A program made the position numbers and the translations under genes. From positions 186,001 through 250,000 of the forward strand of contig OY970235.1 in the NCBI GenBank assembly GCA_963714145.1: 64,000 nt of DNA, given 5' to 3'. Origin of the DNA: JBBWZH01 sp035544115 (lineage in GTDB: Bacteria > Actinomycetota > Actinomycetes > Mycobacteriales > CADCTP01). Shown piece after piece: positions 62,328 to 64,000 of the stretch (positions within the stretch are counted from its first letter, which is position 1; the number at the start of each line of letters is the position of its first letter). The notes below the pieces were generated by a model. It searched no databases, was not told the DNA's origin, and saw nothing but the letters and a program-made list of their open reading frames with translations.

Positions 62328-63707
62328 TCAGCGGCGCAGCGGCACCTCGTCGGTGTGGCCGGCGCGGACGACCCGCACCGCGACCGCGCCGGCCGGCAGC
62401 AGCGCCGCGTCCCGCCCGGCGGCCTGCCAGCCGCCGTCGCCGGTGCGGTAGCTCAGCTCGGCTCCCACCTGGGCGACCACCCAGCCCTGCCCGCGCGGCA
62501 GCGGCACGGCCACCGGCAGCGGGCCGCCCGTGTCGGTCGGCCGGCTGGCCACCTCGACCCGCCCGGCCGGGCTGCGCAGCACGGCGAAGATATGGCACGG
62601 GTCGGCGTCGAGCTGCCTTTCGCCGACCATCAGCCGGCTGCCGTCCGGCGTCGTGCCCCAGACGTACCAGAAGCCGAAGGCGATCCGGCTGATCTCCGGG
62701 TAGCCGCTGGGGATGCGCCGGCCCATCACCTGTTCGAACTGGGTCGCGACGGTCTCGGTCGCGACCGGGCCGCCGCCCCAGCCGGCCGCCGGCGCCTGGC
62801 CGACCCGCCACGTCCCCGGGCCCCCACCGGGAGCGAGCCACTGCAGCCGCCGCTCGATCGGCGAGACGGCCGCGGCGTGCTCCTCCGCCGGGGTCATCAC
62901 GTTGCCGATCCAGATGCTTCCCGGGCCGCGCGGGCGCAGCGCGGTCAGCCGCGGGTCGGTGCGGTCCGGGCGGGTCAGCAGGGCCACCCCGGCGGCGAAC
63001 GGGACCGGCGCCCACCGGCGGGTGACGTACCCGTCGTCGGTGTAGGTCCGGTCGAACGACACCTGCACCGGCCGGCCGCGGTCGAGTACCAGCAGCACCT
63101 GCCGTCCGGCGCCGATGAACGCCGCCTCCATCTGCGGCGCGCCGGGCGCCGGATAGGTGTCCGCGACGACGGTCGGTTCATCGCGGCTGCCAGCGCCGAC
63201 GAACCCGGTGAGCAGCGCTGGGCCCTCGCGGTCGAGCTGGATGTTGTCGTGGTGGCGCAGGTAGGTGGCCTGCACCACGATCGCGGCCGGGCCGACCGGG
63301 GTCTGGCCGGCCCAGACCACGTGCGGCCGGCCGAGCATGAGGTCGAAGATGCCGCGGTCGGCGTGGATCGAGCCGCGGTGGCTGCGCTCCCAGGCGCGGG
63401 TCACCGCGCTGAGGTAGCCGGCGTTGCCAGCCAGGTCACCAGCGGTCGGCCGGACCAGCAGCGCCTCGTCCGCAACCGTCATCGCGGCCACCTGGGTGGT
63501 CCCCGGACCGGACGGGGCCCGCAGCGTGAGGCCGCCGAGCGCCACCGCGACCACCAGCAGCGGGGCGCCGCCGACGGCCAGCCGGGCGCGGAACCGCCGG
63601 TGTACGCCACCGCGGCGGGCGGCGTCGACCAGGTCCGGCGGCGGCAGCATGTCGGCGGTGTGGCTGCGCATCGCGGCGCGCAGCTCATCTTCCAGGGCGG
63701 TGCTCAT
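62328..63707 (-). CDS. Membrane-anchored protein paired with an ECF sigma factor
   Basis: This 459-aa protein has a short N-terminal cytoplasmic part (LEDELRAAMRSHTADMLPPP), one membrane segment near residues 45-65 (LAVGGAPLLVVAVALGGLTL), and a large extracellular domain with no motif I recognise. The start overlaps the sigma gene stop by 4 nt, the arrangement of anti-sigma or sensor partners of ECF factors. The short cytoplasmic part does not show a clear zinc anti-sigma motif. It is convergent with atpD. Confidence 0.75.
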   Translation of the reverse strand: MSTALEDELRAAMRSHTADMLPPPDLVDAARRGGVHRRFRARLAVGGAPLLVVAVALGGLTLRAPSGPGTTQVAAMTVADEALLVRPTAGDLAGNAGYLSAVTRAWERSHRGSIHADRGIFDLMLGRPHVVWAGQTPVGPAAIVVQATYLRHHDNIQLDREGPALLTGFVGAGSRDEPTVVADTYPAPGAPQMEAAFIGAGRQVLLVLDRGRPVQVSFDRTYTDDGYVTRRWAPVPFAAGVALLTRPDRTDPRLTALRPRGPGSIWIGNVMTPAEEHAAAVSPIERRLQWLAPGGGPGTWRVGQAPAAGWGGGPVATETVATQFEQVMGRRIPSGYPEISRIAFGFWYVWGTTPDGSRLMVGERQLDADPCHIFAVLRSPAGRVEVASRPTDTGGPLPVAVPLPRGQGWVVAQVGAELSYRTGDGGWQAAGRDAALLPAGAVAVRVVRAGHTDEVPLRR

Positions 63708-64000
63708 CTGGTTCCTCCGGCAGTGGGAATGTCGACGTCCGCGGGCAGCTGCGCGCGCAGCCGGGCCAGCGCGCGGGAGGCCGTGCTCTTCACCGTGCCG
63801 ACCGAGCAGCCCAGCGCGGCCGCGGTGGCCAATTCGGACAGGTCATCGAAGTACCGCAGCACCAGTACGGCCCGCTGCCGGGGCGGCAGGGTGAGCAGCG
63901 CGCGGACCAGCAGGTCGCGCTGGTCCACCCCGGCGGTCTCGTCCCGGCCCGGTGCCCCGACGCCGTCCGGGGCCAGCAGCGGCAGCTCGGGCCGGCGGTT
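63704..64000 (-). CDS. ECF sigma factor, 5' part outside window
   Basis: The last 98 residues of a sigma-70 family protein are visible. LLTLPPRQRAVLVLRYFDDL and LGCSVGTVKSTASRALARLR form region 4.2, the helix-turn-helix that binds the -35 element. The lengths and the pattern fit the SigE/SigM-like ECF group common in actinobacteria. The gene continues past the right edge. It is coupled to the membrane-anchored gene by an ATGA overlap, so the pair is probably a signal-transduction module. Confidence 0.88.
   Translation of the reverse strand, partial: NRRPELPLLAPDGVGAPGRDETAGVDQRDLLVRALLTLPPRQRAVLVLRYFDDLSELATAAALGCSVGTVKSTASRALARLRAQLPADVDIPTAGGTR

Overview
The window is high-GC, GTG-start-rich actinobacterial chromosome. 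The gene order argS-lysA-hom-thrC-thrB-rho-rpmE-prfA-prmC-YrdC-glyA-ATP synthase fits the Micromonosporales and relatives; that placement is inference from gene order, not a database result. The left 24.7 kb is accessory and defence-rich. The right 39 kb is mostly conserved housekeeping sequence with a few inserted genes.

1-6.9 kb (minus strand): eight genes, every junction overlapping by 1-4 nt, run queC, queE, queD, folE2, an unrecognised gene, a DGQHR-type gene, dpdA, then a second DGQHR-type gene cut by the window edge. The first four genes make preQ0 from GTP. DpdA is a tRNA-guanine-transglycosylase relative expected to insert preQ0 into DNA. This looks like a self-sufficient 7-deazaguanine DNA-modification (dpd-like) operon. 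A non-coding stretch holding two consensus DnaA boxes separates it from the next system.

7.9-15.9 kb (plus strand): a complete four-gene Wadjet-like SMC defence operon of the TIGR02677-TIGR02680 set (probably type II), in the order jetD-jetA-jetB-jetC.

16.2-24.7 kb (plus strand): a secreted beta-helix protein, then the most unusual locus here. It encodes a small secreted peptide, a 150-residue protein built of six 23-residue repeats, a TPR protein, a C39-peptidase/ABC exporter, and a second ABC half-transporter whose Walker B glutamate is replaced by glutamine. This may be an undescribed repeat-peptide export system. A tRNA-Arg(CCG) gene, with its 3' end facing the accessory block, marks the boundary at 24.8 kb.

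24.9-34.7 kb: an orphan response regulator, a frameshifted giant DUF4011 helicase/nuclease, a secreted beta-propeller protein, and DUF305 and DUF3105 membrane proteins.

34.8-52.3 kb: argS, lysA, a tiny membrane protein, hom, thrC, two mirrored 20-nt-period repeat arrays, thrB, rho, rpmE, prfA, prmC, an AfsR-like regulator, two divergent YrdC-family genes, a low-molecular-weight phosphatase, and a small repeat ORF that overlaps both the phosphatase and glyA.

52.3-62.3 kb: glyA, a polyprenyl-phosphate sugar-phosphate transferase, two AtpI-like membrane proteins, then atpB-E-F-H-A-G-D. atpC is not at its usual place: a 24-bp perfect hairpin follows atpD. The window ends in a convergent ECF sigma factor/membrane-protein pair (62.3-64 kb), the sigma factor being cut by the edge.

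Several genes (jetD, the response regulator, argS, thrB, the phosphatase) start 6-7 nt after a TANNNT hexamer, which suggests leaderless transcripts. I used this to choose their starts.
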